The notes under the pieces: generated by a model
What the model saw: only the letters and a program-made list of their open reading frames with translations
Database searches by the model: none
What the model was told of the DNA's origin: nothing
Translations under genes and position numbers: made by a program
Assembly: GCA_951217055.1 (NCBI GenBank)
Contig: OX578280.1
Coordinates: forward strand, 63,745,633-63,809,632
From: Gerris lacustris
Lineage: Eukaryota; Arthropoda; Insecta; Hemiptera; Gerridae
Direction: 5' to 3'
DNA: 64,000 nucleotides
In this document: one piece after another, positions 33,000 to 45,741 of the stretch
How the letters are laid out: each line of letters starts with the position of its first letter
How positions within the stretch are numbered: the first letter of the stretch is position 1

Positions 33000-33590
33000 T
33001 CATAAATACGTGTTTAAAAATATATATTCTTTTTTTTAGAATTATTTTAACCCCAACATTAATCTATCTGCTTTGTATACTTTTTTATTAAAAAAAAATA
33101 ATAACTAACTAAAGTAAATATAAAAGAAAAACAGAGACAGCATAAATTGCAACTTATGTAATCAGCTAAATAAATTTTTGAGAGAATCAACCTTGCTTGC
33201 CATAAAACAAAATTTGATAAATATCTGAAACAAGATTGGGTAATTAAGTTCAGTTTACATAATAATTAAGGGTAATTAGGTTTTGTTTGGAAGAAAGTTA
33301 AAACATTTAAGGTTATTAAGGGAAAAATACAGTTAATTTAGACACTAAGTTTTGATAATTGAGCTAAAAAATGCAGGTATTGAATTTTATCTTAAGATAA
33401 AATTTATCTTATATCACAAAATATATTGTAAAACCTGCCGCACCTCTTTCTACTTTCTCATATAAAAGGAAAGTTCATGCAAAAATTTTGAGATGCCCTG
33501 AGTCCAAATTATTTTTAAAAAAAAAAAAAAATAGCTGTTTAAATAACACAGTTCTGCAAAAAAAAGCCTCAGAATGAAAATGTCCTTTTC
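33000..33590. other. NCAPD3 last intron, AT-rich part
   Basis: No element ends identified; text ctttctcatataaaagga near 33450 resembles other dispersed repeat tails (for example tttctctttatatgagaaag at about 60150). Confidence 0.45.
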
Positions 33591-33619
33591 TTAAGTATTT
33601 TTGTGTGCTGAATCCGAAT

Positions 33620-34410
33620 CTGAAGTCAAAATTTCTCATATACGTACAGTTTTTCTCGGAAAATACACCTAAAGTTTGGAAAAATTTTGTTTATGGGGGT
33701 TTGACACAATTTTTCGCCCCCCAAAAAATTTGTAAAACAAAAATTATTGGGCGTTTTAATTTCTTCAAACCATGAAGAACACAAATCTAAAGTAAAAAAA
33801 TCTGCTGACCTTACTTTTTTTTTAGGAAAATTAAAAAATCGATTTTTTTCTCATATTGACTCTGTATTACTATTGCTTTTTCAGCTATATAAGACATGTT
33901 TTGTGACTTTTTTCTGACGTTATTCTAGAGAATTCAAATATATGTGACCAAGGGCCGGGGGGGGGGGGGGGTACAAGAAACATGGGGGGGGGATTTAAAA
34001 GTTTGGCAAAACCACAACTTTTATTTACTTTTTCAATCAAATATGATGTGCTAAAATATCAAATATCCCCCCCCCCCTAATGTTTCTCGTACCCCCTCAG
34101 TCACATATATTGTAATTCTCCAGAATAACGTCAGAAAAAAGTCACAAAACATTTCTTATATAGCTGAAAAAGCAATAGAAATACAAAGACTCAATATGAG
34201 AAAAAATAGATTTTTTTTTAATTTCTTATTTTTCAATTTTCTTAAAAAAGTAGGGTCAGCAGATTTTGTTTGACTTTAGATTCGTCTTCTTCATGGTTTG
34301 AAGATATTAAAACGCCCAATAATTATTTTTTTTACAATTTTTTCCAAACTTTAGGGGCATTTTCCAGGAAAACTGTACGTATAGGAGAAAGTTTGACTTC
34401 AGTAAACTAG
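33620..34410. mobile_element. Foldback element, about 790 bp, arms about 320 bp
   Basis: Left arm acgtacagtttttctcggaa, ttcttcaaaccatgaagaac, ttttcagctatataagacat and tgacgttattctag have inverses on the right (ccagaataacgtcagaaa, tatatagctgaaaaagcaat, cttcatggtttgaagat, ttttccaggaaaactgtacg). The loop holds a G-run (33957-33972) opposed by a C-run (34067-34077). It lies in the NCAPD3 last intron. Exact ends were not resolved. Confidence 0.85.
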
Positions 34411-34779
34411 AAAACATTAAGTTCAGATACAATTTTCTAGGGGCTCCGAAAGTTCGTTAAATTTTGCAGAACAGTGTAATTTAGAATGGAGTTGCTATGA
34501 TGCAAGTCTCAAGCAACTGATTGTGCCCAGTTGTGATTGACTTTTGTCATGAGAAAATTCCTCAAGAATGATTCATGCAATGGTTTGAAAAATTGGGATT
34601 CACGAAATCTCTCAAGATTAGGACTTATTAGGCCTCGGGTATGATATTTGCGGTGAGCGGCAGAGCATCAGAGAGGTGAGTGACACAAACTATGATAAAA
34701 GCAAAAATAATAGGCTGGGTGGTATTTTCCATTAGTTCCCTGTTTACTTGATGAGAGTTTCTAATCAACTGAAAAGATT

Positions 34780-34972
34780 GAGCGGTGAGTCAAAATTAAT
34801 GACTAGGGTCAGAGGTGAGTCAAAATTAATGACTTGACTCAGCGGTGAGTGAAAATTAATGACTAGACTCAGCGGTGAGTGAAAATTAATGATAAGGGTC
34901 AGCGGTGAGTGAAAATTAATGACTAGACTCAGTGATGAGTGAAAATTAATGACTAGGCTCACCGGTGAGCAG
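34780..34972. repeat. 30-bp minisatellite, six units
   Basis: gtgagtgaaaattaatgact followed by agactcagcg repeats every 30 bp; the first two units have gtgagtcaaaattaatgact. The - strand frame MSLVINFHSSL... is only a translation of the repeat. ggtgagc words extend it into degenerate flanks. Confidence 0.92.
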
Positions 34973-36360
34973 CAAGATTTTTCGCTCAGGACGCTCTTAG
35001 CCTTTCGCTTGCCATAGCCGGCTGTCCTCTACTTCAATTGTACTTAATATAAACATAAACGTAAGCGGCACAACTCTTCTGCCAACTGCTTGAATAGTAC
35101 CGATGCCTTAGGCTCTAAGCATGAAAGCCTACATTATAAAACTAAATTATTTATTTATCCAGAGTTTTAATTTTTTAGTTAAAATTTGGTTTAGCTGACT
35201 ATTTTATTAAAAACAAGTTTTTTTGGGGGTTAAAACTAAATACTTACAAATACATATATTAAGTCCAACACCCGAGAGATTCGAAGTTAAAAGTAAATCC
35301 TCAACAGGCATAAAGCTTAATACATGCAAAATAAAAATGTTACCTTTGCTCTCACACCAATAGTGATATTAATTTAAACTTCTACTGTGAACTTCTATGT
35401 TTTAAAAAACCATCTCACAAAGACATGTAAATTTTAATTATCAAAATAGGTAAAATCACCATAAAATAAAGTGTAAATATGTCCAAACCAGCCGGTTACT
35501 TTAGGTGAAATTCATAAAAAAAAAAACAATAGATAAAATGAACATGATATAAGGAATATTTAGTGTATTAAAATTAGCTTGAATTGAAATAAACATAATT
35601 TTATTATATGTAATATTAAAGGTATTTACTTAAAAATTAATTAAACTTGTAAGTGTTTTAAAAAAAACCCAGATTGTTCAGACATAGAAGTTCTACTACC
35701 TTCAGGAGGATAGGTTTTGTTTGCATCAAATACATTACAGCTTAAAGGGAATTTGGGCTTCCCTAGTGATCATTAATGTACAATTAAGGTTCTTAACTTT
35801 ACCGTTAACTTTCTTACTTAAGCATCCCTCTTGGTATTAAACAATAGTCTGCCCTACGAAAATCCCAAAGGTTAGTGCAGTGGCGTAGGAATTCATTTTT
35901 GACGGGGGTGGCTCGGCACCTCCACTAAGGGGGGGGGGGGGGGTAGATACTCTCCTATGGGGTAGACTCCTGGGGCAATTTTATAATGTTATTTTAAGAT
36001 TGAGTCTTATCAAGTGTAAGGCTAAATCTTATACAGAAAACTGTAGGACAATGAGTTCTACAGTTTTCTTAGCATATATTTAATATTCCTTTGTCTTAAT
36101 AGTTAATTAGACTACTAGTTAATTAATGCATTTATATACACAAGTGTGACATTCCAGTGTGCCAAGACACATTGGACTAAATTTTCTTCTGTCTTAATAG
36201 TAATTTAGACTAAAGTATATATACTATCCTGCACATCTTCCTTTATCTAAATAACTATTAAGACAAAGGGATATAAGGGGGCGCTAAAGTAAAGATGTAC
36301 CAATTAAGGTAGGAGTAATTATAAATTTAGCTGGAGGAACATTTGGGGCTGTGGATTAAC
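34973..36360. other. NCAPD3 last intron with degraded repeats
   Basis: 35835-36080 relates to 4020-4150 and 49920-50110. 35875-35950 has agtggcgtaggaattcattt and a G-run of 15. 36085-36290 repeats taatagttaattagac and taatagtaatttagac motifs also seen near 49760-49900. No exon. Confidence 0.5.
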
Positions 36361-36392
36361 AGACAACCACAATTGTATCATTTGTATCATTG

Positions 36393-36423
36393 GTATCATT
36401 TGCCCTCCTTGGGCAAATGATAC
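36393..36423. other. Perfect hairpin, 13-bp stem
   Basis: gtatcatttgccc, loop tcctt, gggcaaatgatac. It is preceded by three tatcatttg/tggtatcatt words and lies 15 bp before the TA-flanked element at 36440. Confidence 0.8.
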
Positions 36424-36439
36424 GAAGGCATTCGACATA

Positions 36440-38087
36440 CATGGGTCATTCTCAAATAAACTGTCACATTCAAAATCTGGAAAATGAACCAAACGTAAAA
36501 TTCAAGTTCATGAAAACTAGCTTTGGACCCCATATAAATGGTGTGTGTGTATATAAGAGTGCACAAGTGATATGGTTTGTGAGTTCGACAATTTTCCGAT
36601 TTTCTGCGAATTTTCCAAATCCCAGGTTTTGTGTCACGCGAGTGACGGGCTGGTTTTATTATTATTATTGATTTATTTTATTTTTTTAGGCCAATACTAT
36701 GTAAGACTAGTTGTTGTTATGCAGCATACCCTAAAGCATAAAAATAATTAATGAAATTGACTTTTTGTGGGCAGTCTTAAGAGAAGCATTGTTAAAAATA
36801 ATTTAACTAACAACATTAAGCCCATTTTACTCAGCATCCAATGCCCAATCTCTTTCACCTCTGAACTTGAGGTAAATGCAATTCAGGGCTCTCATATTAA
36901 CTCATGTTTAATAAAAAATCTTAAAGAAAAAACTAATTCTCAGACTTTTGATCACGCGATTTACGTTATCTTTTGTATTATTAGTATTATTTTTTTTTAT
37001 ATATTTTTTTTTTTATACGAGATATTTTTTTAATTTGAGAAAAATGAAGTAGGGAAAATAATAGTAATAGAACTAGTTTGAACAAATATTAGCATTATTT
37101 AGTATATTTTATCCACAATTTATAAAATTTTATACATATTTCACGTAACACTTAAGACGTATTAAAAAACCATAAAATCATTAGATAATGAAATCATAAG
37201 TTTTTTAATGATGGGTTGGAACAACCCACAAGCATAGACAGCGGTGTTTTTACTCTATATTTGGTATTTTTTACCAGGAATAGTCACTAGTTAACAGGCT
37301 CAATGCAAATCGTCACTCGCGTGAACTGTCACTCGTGAGACATTTCAATAGAAAAAATAAAATATTGAGAACGTAAGTGAACCTAGAAAAAAACAGACAA
37401 GTGTATATTTATCAGCCATGCAAAGGCTATATGAAACTGAGTTCGAAAATGTAATTTTATTTTTTTTTATGTGTTAAAATACACGTCACCCGCGTGACCT
37501 ACAATTAAAATACGCACCATAGTGACGAGGAATAACCGACCATAAAAAAAGAAGTACTTCCGTCACCGGGCTCGGAGGATGCTGATGGCTTCTCACATGT
37601 ATATGAAAGCTGTTCCCTTTCTCCCCACCCCGCTAACAACACAAGACCCTTTCTAACGTCACCTTCCGTCCAAATCGTCACTCTCGTGACTCTTATTCTG
37701 AAAAGTTCCGGACACACATTTTATCTCCATTAATGAAAAATCGATGTGTCTAAAAAAATATTTGCACCTTATTACGTCATCTACATAAGTAATATGAAAG
37801 TTAGGTCCCTGCCCTAATTTTTTAAGTTCATATTTTTTAACAGAAATCGTCACTGAAATTTTCGAAATGGCCTCCGGACAGCTACTTTTGTTAATTTTTC
37901 CAAGAAAAATAATTTTTATTTTTTTTATTTTTAATCATTTTTTAACATTTGATAGCTCAAAATGTACACTGCTTTGAGACGAACTCAATGATCCTTAGTA
38001 GGTTGAGATAGGATAAAAACTCTATTCTGTAGAGCTTCCGGTAACCTCCGGACAGCAAAGTGACAGTTTATTTGAGAATAACCCACA
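36440..38087. mobile_element. TA-flanked inverted-repeat element, 1.65 kb
   Basis: TA at 36438-36439 and 38088-38089. Ends are catgggtcattctcaaataa and ttatttgagaataacccaca, extending through actgtcac/gtgacagt. The interior repeats the word cctccggacagc near the right end and holds several tcgtcactcgcgtga-type words in both orientations (36635, 37310, 37490, 37675). No transposase frame recognised. Confidence 0.82.
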
Positions 38088-38202
38088 TAGGTTATTAGTG
38101 TCATAAAAAGTTGTTATCCCTGATTTTAACATAAAAACAAAATATTGAATTACTTTGATGAAATATTTAGTGGTTGCCCAAGTTAATTTATAAGTTTAAG
38201 TT

Positions 38203-39018
38203 AATTAATTTTATAATAACATCAAAATAGAAACATAAGAAGATAGAAACTAATACAAATAAATCAGTAAGAGGAGAAAATACCGTATTACTTTCAATTC
38301 AGAATGTCAAATTACTTTGATCTAAAGAAAATTTAGAGGTTGTCTAATTTATAGTCCCCAGGCCACCATAAGAAGTGAGTCGCTGATTGATTATGTTTTC
38401 TTACCTTATGGAATCGCTTATTTATGCCGTGTCCACCGATGAATTGGGTATATGGCAACTGGGCGCTGGGCCATTTCTTTTTTTTTGACATGCCAAACAT
38501 GCCCTTCTGCGGGAACATTGAAAAGAGATAGATAAAGTTTTGATTTTCACAGGATCGTTTAATTAAATTATTTAAAAAACAGTGGTACAGGTGGCCACCG
38601 ATACAAGTGGGCTGTTCACTTTTCAACATCCCTGCAGAGCGACATGTTTGGGGCGGTGGACACCCCAAACGGCCCACTCTTATCGGTGGCCACGTGTACC
38701 ACTGTTTTTATAAATAATTTAATTAAACGATCCTGTGAAAATCAAAACTTTATCTATCTCTTTTCAAAGTTCAGAAGGGCATGCTTGGCATGTCTTAAAA
38801 AAAGGAATGGCCCAGAATACCCAATTCATCGGTGGACAAGGCATAAATAAGCGATTCCATAAGGTAAGAAAACTTTATCAATCAGCGACTCACTTCTTAT
38901 GGTGGCCTGGGGACTATTAATTTTTACATAAAATTATTTTTATAATAACATCAAAAGAGAAACATAGAAACAGAAACTAATACAAATAAATCAGTAAGAG
39001 GGAAAATACCACACATTA
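38203..39018. mobile_element. Foldback of about 590 bp bounded by 85-bp direct repeats
   Basis: Inverted arms 38335-38640 and 38645-38925: cccaggccaccataagaagt pairs with acttcttatggtggcctggg; gattttcacaggatcgttta pairs with taaacgatcctgtgaaaatc; the centre is gcggtggacaccccaaac. Outside it, taataacatcaaaa-agaaac followed by aactaatacaaataaatcag occurs at 38214 and 38943 in the same orientation. Confidence 0.9.
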
Positions 39019-39149
39019 CTTTTAACTTAAGCTGCACTTAGTATTATACCCAAAATTAGGGTGCGGCTTAAATTTCAAGCAAATGTATAATCTTTTTTCA
39101 ATTTTAAAGTGTTAAAACCTAATTGCGGCTTGTATTCATAGTAATAGGG

Positions 39150-39400
39150 GGTACTTATTTAGATTGTTACTCCCCTATGTGTTTTTGGAATATAAATGAC
39201 TTTGACTAAATAACTATGAAGTCAATGGGACTATTAGTCCAATGTACTTTGGGACAAAGGAATATCACACTTCTATTTTATAAGGGGAGTAACAGTCTAA
39301 AGAAAAATATTTCTTACACCTTCTTTAGATTGTTACTCCCCTCTGGTTTTTTTTATAAGGGGAGTAACAATCTAAAGAAGTGCCTAATAGGGTATTAAAC
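39150..39400. repeat. Short inverted-repeat remnants (tagattgttactcccc)
   Basis: tagattgttactcccct at 39160 and 39326 with inverses ggggagtaacagtctaaaga (39283) and ggggagtaacaatctaaaga (39359). These are two partly overlapping MITE copies related to 29790-29940. Confidence 0.75.
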
Positions 39401-41300
39401 AACACAATTATTTACTACACAATTACTATTTACTTTATACAAATGGAATTATTGATTCCAACATCCATTGTTATTTTAGCTACAAAAAAAAAACAAGCAC
39501 AGACAAGTGAAATAAACTCACCTATATATTTTTGATTTGGGTTTGATTTTAAATCTTTTGAATAAATGTTGAGGCTTATGATGTCATTTTAAACTTGTAT
39601 AACTTCTTCATTTTCATTTTTAATCATTCATTTTTTAAATTTAAATCAATTTTATTAATTAAGTTGGTTGATAAGACTTTACTCTTATTAATTTTTATAA
39701 TTTAAGATTTTTTTTTAAAATTTTCAATGCTATTAATTAAGGCTGGTAGATAAGACTTTAATCTACTAATTTTTAAATTTAAATCAATACAATTAGTTAA
39801 GTTAGTTACAATATTTTACTTTATTAATTTATAAATTTAAATCAATGCTATTAAATTAAGTTAGTAGACAATAATTTACTCTTTTAATTTTTAATAATTT
39901 AAAGTTTAAATTTAAATCAAGGCTATTTAATAGTATTAGGCTAATAGACAATACTTTACTTTGGCAGATGTTTTATTAAAAATCAAATTATGTCCAATCA
40001 ATTAAAACTTTACTTCGTATAATCTATCTTAACTTCTTTATACTAAATGTAAATAACATTTTTTTAAAATTATTATTAAATAATTATGTTTTAATTTTTT
40101 GGGCTATTTAACAGTTTTAGCAATTTTAATAGTTATTAAAATGTGTATTTTATTATATGCGATATATGTGAAGATAAAATTGTAGAGATATGTTGCACGA
40201 TGAGACAGTTTCGAGGAATAAATTTGAACACCATGAAATCTCTTATTTAATATTTAATAATTTAATGGTTATCAACATCTGAGCCAAGATAAGATCAGAA
40301 TAAACTGATAACATCCAAGAGGTGTTTAGTGGTTTTAGTGGTTCCTAGAAGGTTTAACTAAGATGGAGATTAATACTAAACTAGAAAATCTAGATAAAGA
40401 AATTAAACTTTTTTATGAGAATTTCTTTTAAAAAAATGGATGTAGAGTACACCTCTTTGCTCCAAACTTCCAATCATTCTTTTTTTTTTTAATACAGATT
40501 CTGCAAAAACAAAGTCAGCATCTCTGATGTGATACAGTATGTACAATAATAAAGTTAGATGCTAATTCAAAATAGTTTAAATTTAATAGATTTAGACAAA
40601 TTTTATACTGTGGTTATATTTCTAGACTAATCATTTAATAATATATTTCCTGCGCAGCGCATAGCACCAAAGAATACCCAAGTTGTTACTTTCTAGAATT
40701 ATTGCTCTCGGCTAGTAACTTCAGATTATTTTTCACATCCTTCTTACCACCTCTTACTTAGTTTCTTACGACTTCTACTAAATTTGTTGTCTTCAATAGC
40801 TGGGTCTAGTCATAAAACCTGAATACATAAGAATTTTCTTGTCTGTACTCGAAATATCATCATTAAGATCTTTCTACCCTATTTCAATCTTTCTTCTTCT
40901 TTTACCACAGTATATGAAGTACTTACTTCAGTATTATAAGTAACCATGGATTTTAGAACTGCCATGTAAGTCAGGATAAGGCCTCGGGAGTGGTACGAAA
41001 GTTGGTGGTAGAGCGACAGACCAGTGTCGCTTAAGTTTACATTGAGTTTAATGGAAGTTGGGCCAGCTGTGACAAGCTGGTGTCTGGGCCGAACATGTTG
41101 CAGCTTGATCACCGCTTACCACTCTCCCTAAACACTAATTTTCCAGAGTAATTTCAACTGCTTATAAAAGCTCTTTTGTCTAATTAAAAATTGCAGAGAA
41201 AAGATATTTTCTGGAGTATGTAATCGAAAATCAGGATACATTCTTGTAAACAAACCTGGTTTCTTCCTTTCTTAAATCATGAAACAAATAGTTATACTCT
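39401..41300. other. AT-rich DNA with a loose repeat of ttaattaagttagt
   Basis: Between 39610 and 39990 the text attaatt-agttagtagataa-actttac and aatttaaatcaatgctatta recurs four to five times about every 65-80 bp, a degraded tandem repeat. Otherwise nothing is recognised; the 77-residue - frame at 40879 is not credited. Confidence 0.5.
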
Positions 41301-41317
41301 TTGTAAACTTTTCTAAT

Positions 41318-41725
41318 TCAATTAATGTGATGAACTCCATGATTCCTCTGGCCCTTCAATGGCTCACGTTTCCAAAAACAGCTGGTTTTACTTAAAATGA
41401 GGAGCTTAGCTAATTCTCTGGATGACGCCATGTCAACCCAGTCTTTTAGTTTTGCTATTAATAGTAGCCACTCACCACTCAAATGCTCGTTTGTTCTGAC
41501 GCCTGTTACTATCCGCTCGTATCGTACCCAAGGCCTTAGTTGTGATTTTAGAGGATAGAGAACTAATGTGTAACAAATAAGCATGTTCTGCATTTCTTCT
41601 ACACAATATCTTGAGCTGGGTTTACTACCTCGATTTCCATCTGAGTCCAATTCAGCGCAAATCTTTAACTCTTTCAGTTTCTGCTGTAAAAATTGTTCAC
41701 AATTTGACAGATGGATATGGTCAAA
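41318..41725 (-). pseudogene. Unrecognised open frame, possibly an exon or relic
   Basis: Open for 136 codons on - from 41725. It reads FDHIHLSNCEQFLQQKLKEL, then KICAELDSDGNRGSKPSSRY, CVEEMQNMLICYTLVLYPL and a Trp-containing second half (RPWVRYERIV, GEWLLLIAKLKDWVD). Composition is balanced and protein-like, unlike other frames here, and ttttacag before 41683 could be an acceptor. No domain recognised. It lies in the NCAPD3 intron on the same strand but does not resemble CAP-D3. It may be an ancient gene fragment, a transposon exon or chance. Confidence 0.35.
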
Positions 41726-41729
41726 TCAA

Positions 41730-43060
41730 TAAAAATTAAACTGAATTTAAATTATATCTTATTTGTCCCTATTTACACTAATACTCCAATGTTCAAAGTT
41801 ATTTAAAGATCAAAATCTTACTTCTCAAAGTGATGTGGTAAAGTAACAATGAAGAAAAATAGACCCGAAAGTAAATTTTTTTTATTGATTGTACAAAACA
41901 CTCAAAAACCAAAGTAAAGAATTGCCAACTGAGAGTAAACGTTTTGAATTTGTTTACCATTTGTCAGATCCCGATAATTCTTGAAGGGTGAAATGACGAT
42001 TAGAACTCCCCTGACATTGGACCCCGGAGCTTTGGGAGACAATAAAGCTTCTCTCAGGATCACTCAGATAGTAGTTGGATAGATCTCCATAGTCCTATCT
42101 GTATATATCGATCTGAAACATTGTTATTTCAGGCCGACAATGTAACCAGCTTGGAAAACAAAACTATTAAATAATAATTATTGTTATAAGTAATCAAATA
42201 ATTAAATTATGTATTTTAATTTATGGCAGGTATAAGGATGAAATACTTAACCCGTTTAGAATAGTGGCTTCTAGACCCTCCAAATGAAACTATTTGTATT
42301 TTGAAATCAAAGTAGGTAAATATAAAAAAGTAAGTTTTTATTTTGTATAATCCAAAAAAAGAAGCTTTAACATCCAAGCATTCGAAGTAACACCCACATA
42401 ACCTAGAACATTGCCAGCTGAAGTAATACCAACATGCTAAATATTAAATCTCCATTTTTTTGTTATTCATACATTTATTTTTTCATATTAAAGCCGTATG
42501 AATGTTGATCAGGACAAGGAAAAATAACACTATGAGTGTAGTTTAAAAAACTAAAAAAAAAAAAAATTGAATGCTCCTCCCACTTTATGTTAAATATAAG
42601 GATAATAAAGATTAGTGATAGCCATTACACAGAACACTTTTTAGTAAAGATCTCTTCTATCTCAATAAAAGACTTCAGAAATTGTAGGACCAAAGAGAAT
42701 TGGCAACAACAAAAGGAGTAATTAGTTAAGCTTATTATTGTTATGATTAACAAATTTGAATAATTTAGTCTCCACATGTTTGCAAAGACCAAAAAATGTG
42801 GAAACAAAACAAAACGTGAGACTTTTTAAAAGTAAAAAGAAGAAAAAAAAAGAATTGGAAAAGTAAGGTAAGCTTAAACATATTAACTTATTCTTCAGAA
42901 AATTTAATGTGATCAATCACATTACATGGTACATTCCTAATTTGTGGATTTGTCCTGATAATTAAGGAAGGTTGGCAATGGCCAGACACTACGCAGCCTA
43001 CATGGCACCTACGCTACATGGCACTACTTGCTGGATATTATTATTATTGAAATATCTTGA
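41730..43060. other. NCAPD3 last intron, AT-rich part
   Basis: No recognised element. A/T-rich, with a (TTA)n-like spot at 43035-43045. Confidence 0.45.
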
Positions 43061-43074
43061 ATATATTAGTTACG

Positions 43075-44485
43075 TATTTTCAGTTCCGGCTAGAAAAGTT
43101 GAAGGCAGCGCAGGGGGAAGAAGGCATTATTACACAAGAGAAAATACAACATGCTCTAAACAAGATGAAGTTAGGAAAATCCACAGGGTCTGACAGCATA
43201 GCCTCTGAATTGCTTAAGTTTATGGACAGGAGGAAAAGAGCTCCTTTTCAAAGCCAAAAAAATTTCCAAGGACTGGGAAACAGCCATTATTGTTCCTGTT
43301 CTTAAGAAAAGAAGGGAGACAATAGGGAATGTGGTAATCTCAAAGGCATTTCTCTCTTGAGTGTGGCAGAAAAGGTCTATAGTCGAATCCCGAAAGGGTT
43401 ACTTAGAGCCGAAGTGGAACCTCTTCTTGATGAGATTCAGTGTGGTTTTCACCCAAACAGAAGTAGCCAGGACCTCATCTTTACTGTAAGGCAACTAGTT
43501 GAAATTACTATAGGGTTCGACAAACAAATCCAATTATGATTTATTGATTTGCAGAAGGCATTCATTAGTAGCATTCCATGGCTGTTGCTATGGGCTGCCT
43601 TTGAGAATTGGGTGCATCTCAAAGAGTTTAAGTAACCGAATCAAAAGCATTTACAAGCAGTGCTGTAACTTTGTCTGTAGATTGAACTCTAACTCGGAAG
43701 TACAAACTTCGGAGTCAGACAAGGTGACTTATTAAGCCCACTCCAATTCATCGTGGTTATGGATGACATCGTCAAGGCATGTAAAAACAAAACAAGATGT
43801 TTCCGTCATCTTGGCAATTAGAATCTGCAAGCTGCTATCCTTTCAGTGGTGGCTTTTACTGACGACCTTGTTTTGGTAGGTGAGTCTTTTGAGAAGCTTC
43901 AGAGATTAGGGAATGTCTGGACAAAGGAGTTCAAAGCTAGAGGTCCTGATAGTAGCAAGAGAGAGAGAGGAACATCAGATCACCATTCTTGATGAGCACT
44001 TAGAACAGGTGCAAAGCTTCAAGTACTTTAGAGTGATGGTAAAATCAGATGGCAAATGTAAAGAAGACTAGAAGTAAGGGTAGAGGCAACAGGGAGACTT
44101 TTTCACGCCTTGAACAGGGGTTTTATTAAAGCTTAAGTTAATAAAAAACTAAGAGCAGTCTTCAAAACCATTTACACCATAGTCATGCAGTATGAGGTAA
44201 GGGAGTGATACTTTGACAAGGAAAAGTCAGTCGAATTCAAGCCAAAGAAATCTGGTACCTGAAGAAGGCAGCAGGCAAAAATCAGGAGAGAACTGGGGGA
44301 CTATAAGACTGAGCTTGGGAGTTCAGTCCTAATGAGAAAAGTACAGAATGATGGACAGTGAACAATTCCCCCAAGAAGACCCTAGAGTAAGGAAAAGAAA
44401 TATGGACAGACATCACATCTACCCTGGCACAGATCCACCTTAGACAGAGAAGGGAGGAAATATTTTTGGTTTTCCTCCACACTAA
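43075..44485 (+). pseudogene. Dead non-LTR retrotransposon (LINE) reverse transcriptase
   Basis: In successive frames: TQEKIQHALNKMKLGKSTGS (the palm entry K-x-x-G-K-x-x-G-x-D block), KDWETAIIVPVLKK, KGISLLSVAEKVYSRI, DEIQCGFHPNRSSQDLIFTV (the QCGFRPGRST block), FIDLQKAF, GDLLSPLQFIVV, then AFTDDLVLVGES, where the catalytic Y/F-x-D-D is retained as FTDD, QSFKYFRVMVKSDGK (normally FKYLG), LFHALNRGF and IQAKEIWYLKKAAG near the end. At least five frameshifts and stops break it, and no endonuclease domain is seen, so it is 5' truncated. Confidence 0.92.
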
Positions 44486-44489
44486 AAGG

Positions 44490-45120
44490 TAGAAGAGGTC
44501 GGAAAAAGGAAAGAAAAGTAAAATTCTATGAAATACCCTAACATGAATATCAGTATACGAATGGTAAGAGCAGCTGTTCAAAATAACCTTTCACCACATA
44601 ACTAGATTTATGAAAACCAACAGGCGTGCAGTTAAAAAATGTAAAGATTTATATTTTCTCATTAATCTAGTAAATCTACTAATACAAAATCCATCAATGC
44701 TAAATCTACAATAATCACCAAGAAAATTAAAACCAAAACATTGTATTATAACTTATAACTATCCAAACCTAATAGGTTGGTTTCTGAAAAGATGAGGGCA
44801 TAAATAAAAAGGTTTTTATTAAATAATAATAATTTGTCTTTTATAAACTAAAAGCAGAGGTTGTGACGGGTTTGAATTTATTGATAAGGTCTTAAAATAG
44901 GTATAAGAAAATATATATTTCCACTATAAGTAGCAATATATAGTCTAGAGTCAAGGCTCGACTACAAATGCCATCCTTAGTGACAGAAAAATGAGATTAA
45001 AAGTAAAAAGGAGGGATTCAGTAAAACCTGTTGAATCCTAAGTTAAAATCTGACTCAGACTCCTTTTTTTTCTATCGGTACTAAAGATAAGTATTTTGGT
45101 TGAATCCTATCTTAATACAA
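44490..45120. other. Between LINE and MITE; nothing recognised
   Basis: May include LINE 3' UTR. AT-rich. Confidence 0.4.
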
Positions 45121-45123
45121 TAA

Positions 45124-45738
45124 AGGTGGGTTCATAGCTAGCGGATCCGTAATTGCAGAGGCACGGAGGGATTCATCTATGGCAACTCTTTAACGGTGCC
45201 GCCGAAAGTTGGTTCCAAACCATCTTTTTTGCGGTGCCGCTTTAAAACCTGTATGAAATCTTCAATTAGTCCTCTTCTTATATCCTATTTGTTTTTATAT
45301 TACAATTGTTTATTATATTATATTGTGTATCTGAATTTGTTCCTACATTATTTTTATTATAATCTGTATTGCATCTGTGTTTAATATAAGTTTTTTATCA
45401 GTGTTTTATCTTCATCTGTGTATTATGTCCGTGTTTTTTTTTATATCTGTGCTTATCATATCTGTTCCTTCATTATTTTGATTATATACCTATTTCTTAT
45501 TTATATAATAATAAAATTACTAATCTATAATCTTAATTATATAAGTTTTTTTAAGCAAGAGAACTAAATTCAAGTTGAAAAAACGATGTTATAATTGGCT
45601 TTGTTTATAACCTGACCGACCGAAACTCGAGGGGAGGGAAATAACGACTCCGTCCTCTGTCTCGGCGGTTCTCCGAAGAATATATTGTTATCTATATAGC
45701 CCTCCGCAAATAAGTATCCGCTAGCTGTGAACCCACCT
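45124..45738. mobile_element. TAA-flanked inverted-repeat element (PIF/Harbinger-like), 615 bp
   Basis: TAA at 45121-45123 and 45739-45741. Ends are aggtgggttcatagctagcg and cgctagctgtgaacccacct (one or two mismatches). The interior is AT-rich with an open frame that is not conserved. Confidence 0.88.
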
Positions 45739-45741
45739 TAA

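Noticed and set aside
34765..34962. 65-residue frame with repeated VINFHSPL
   Set aside because: Translation of the 30-bp minisatellite.
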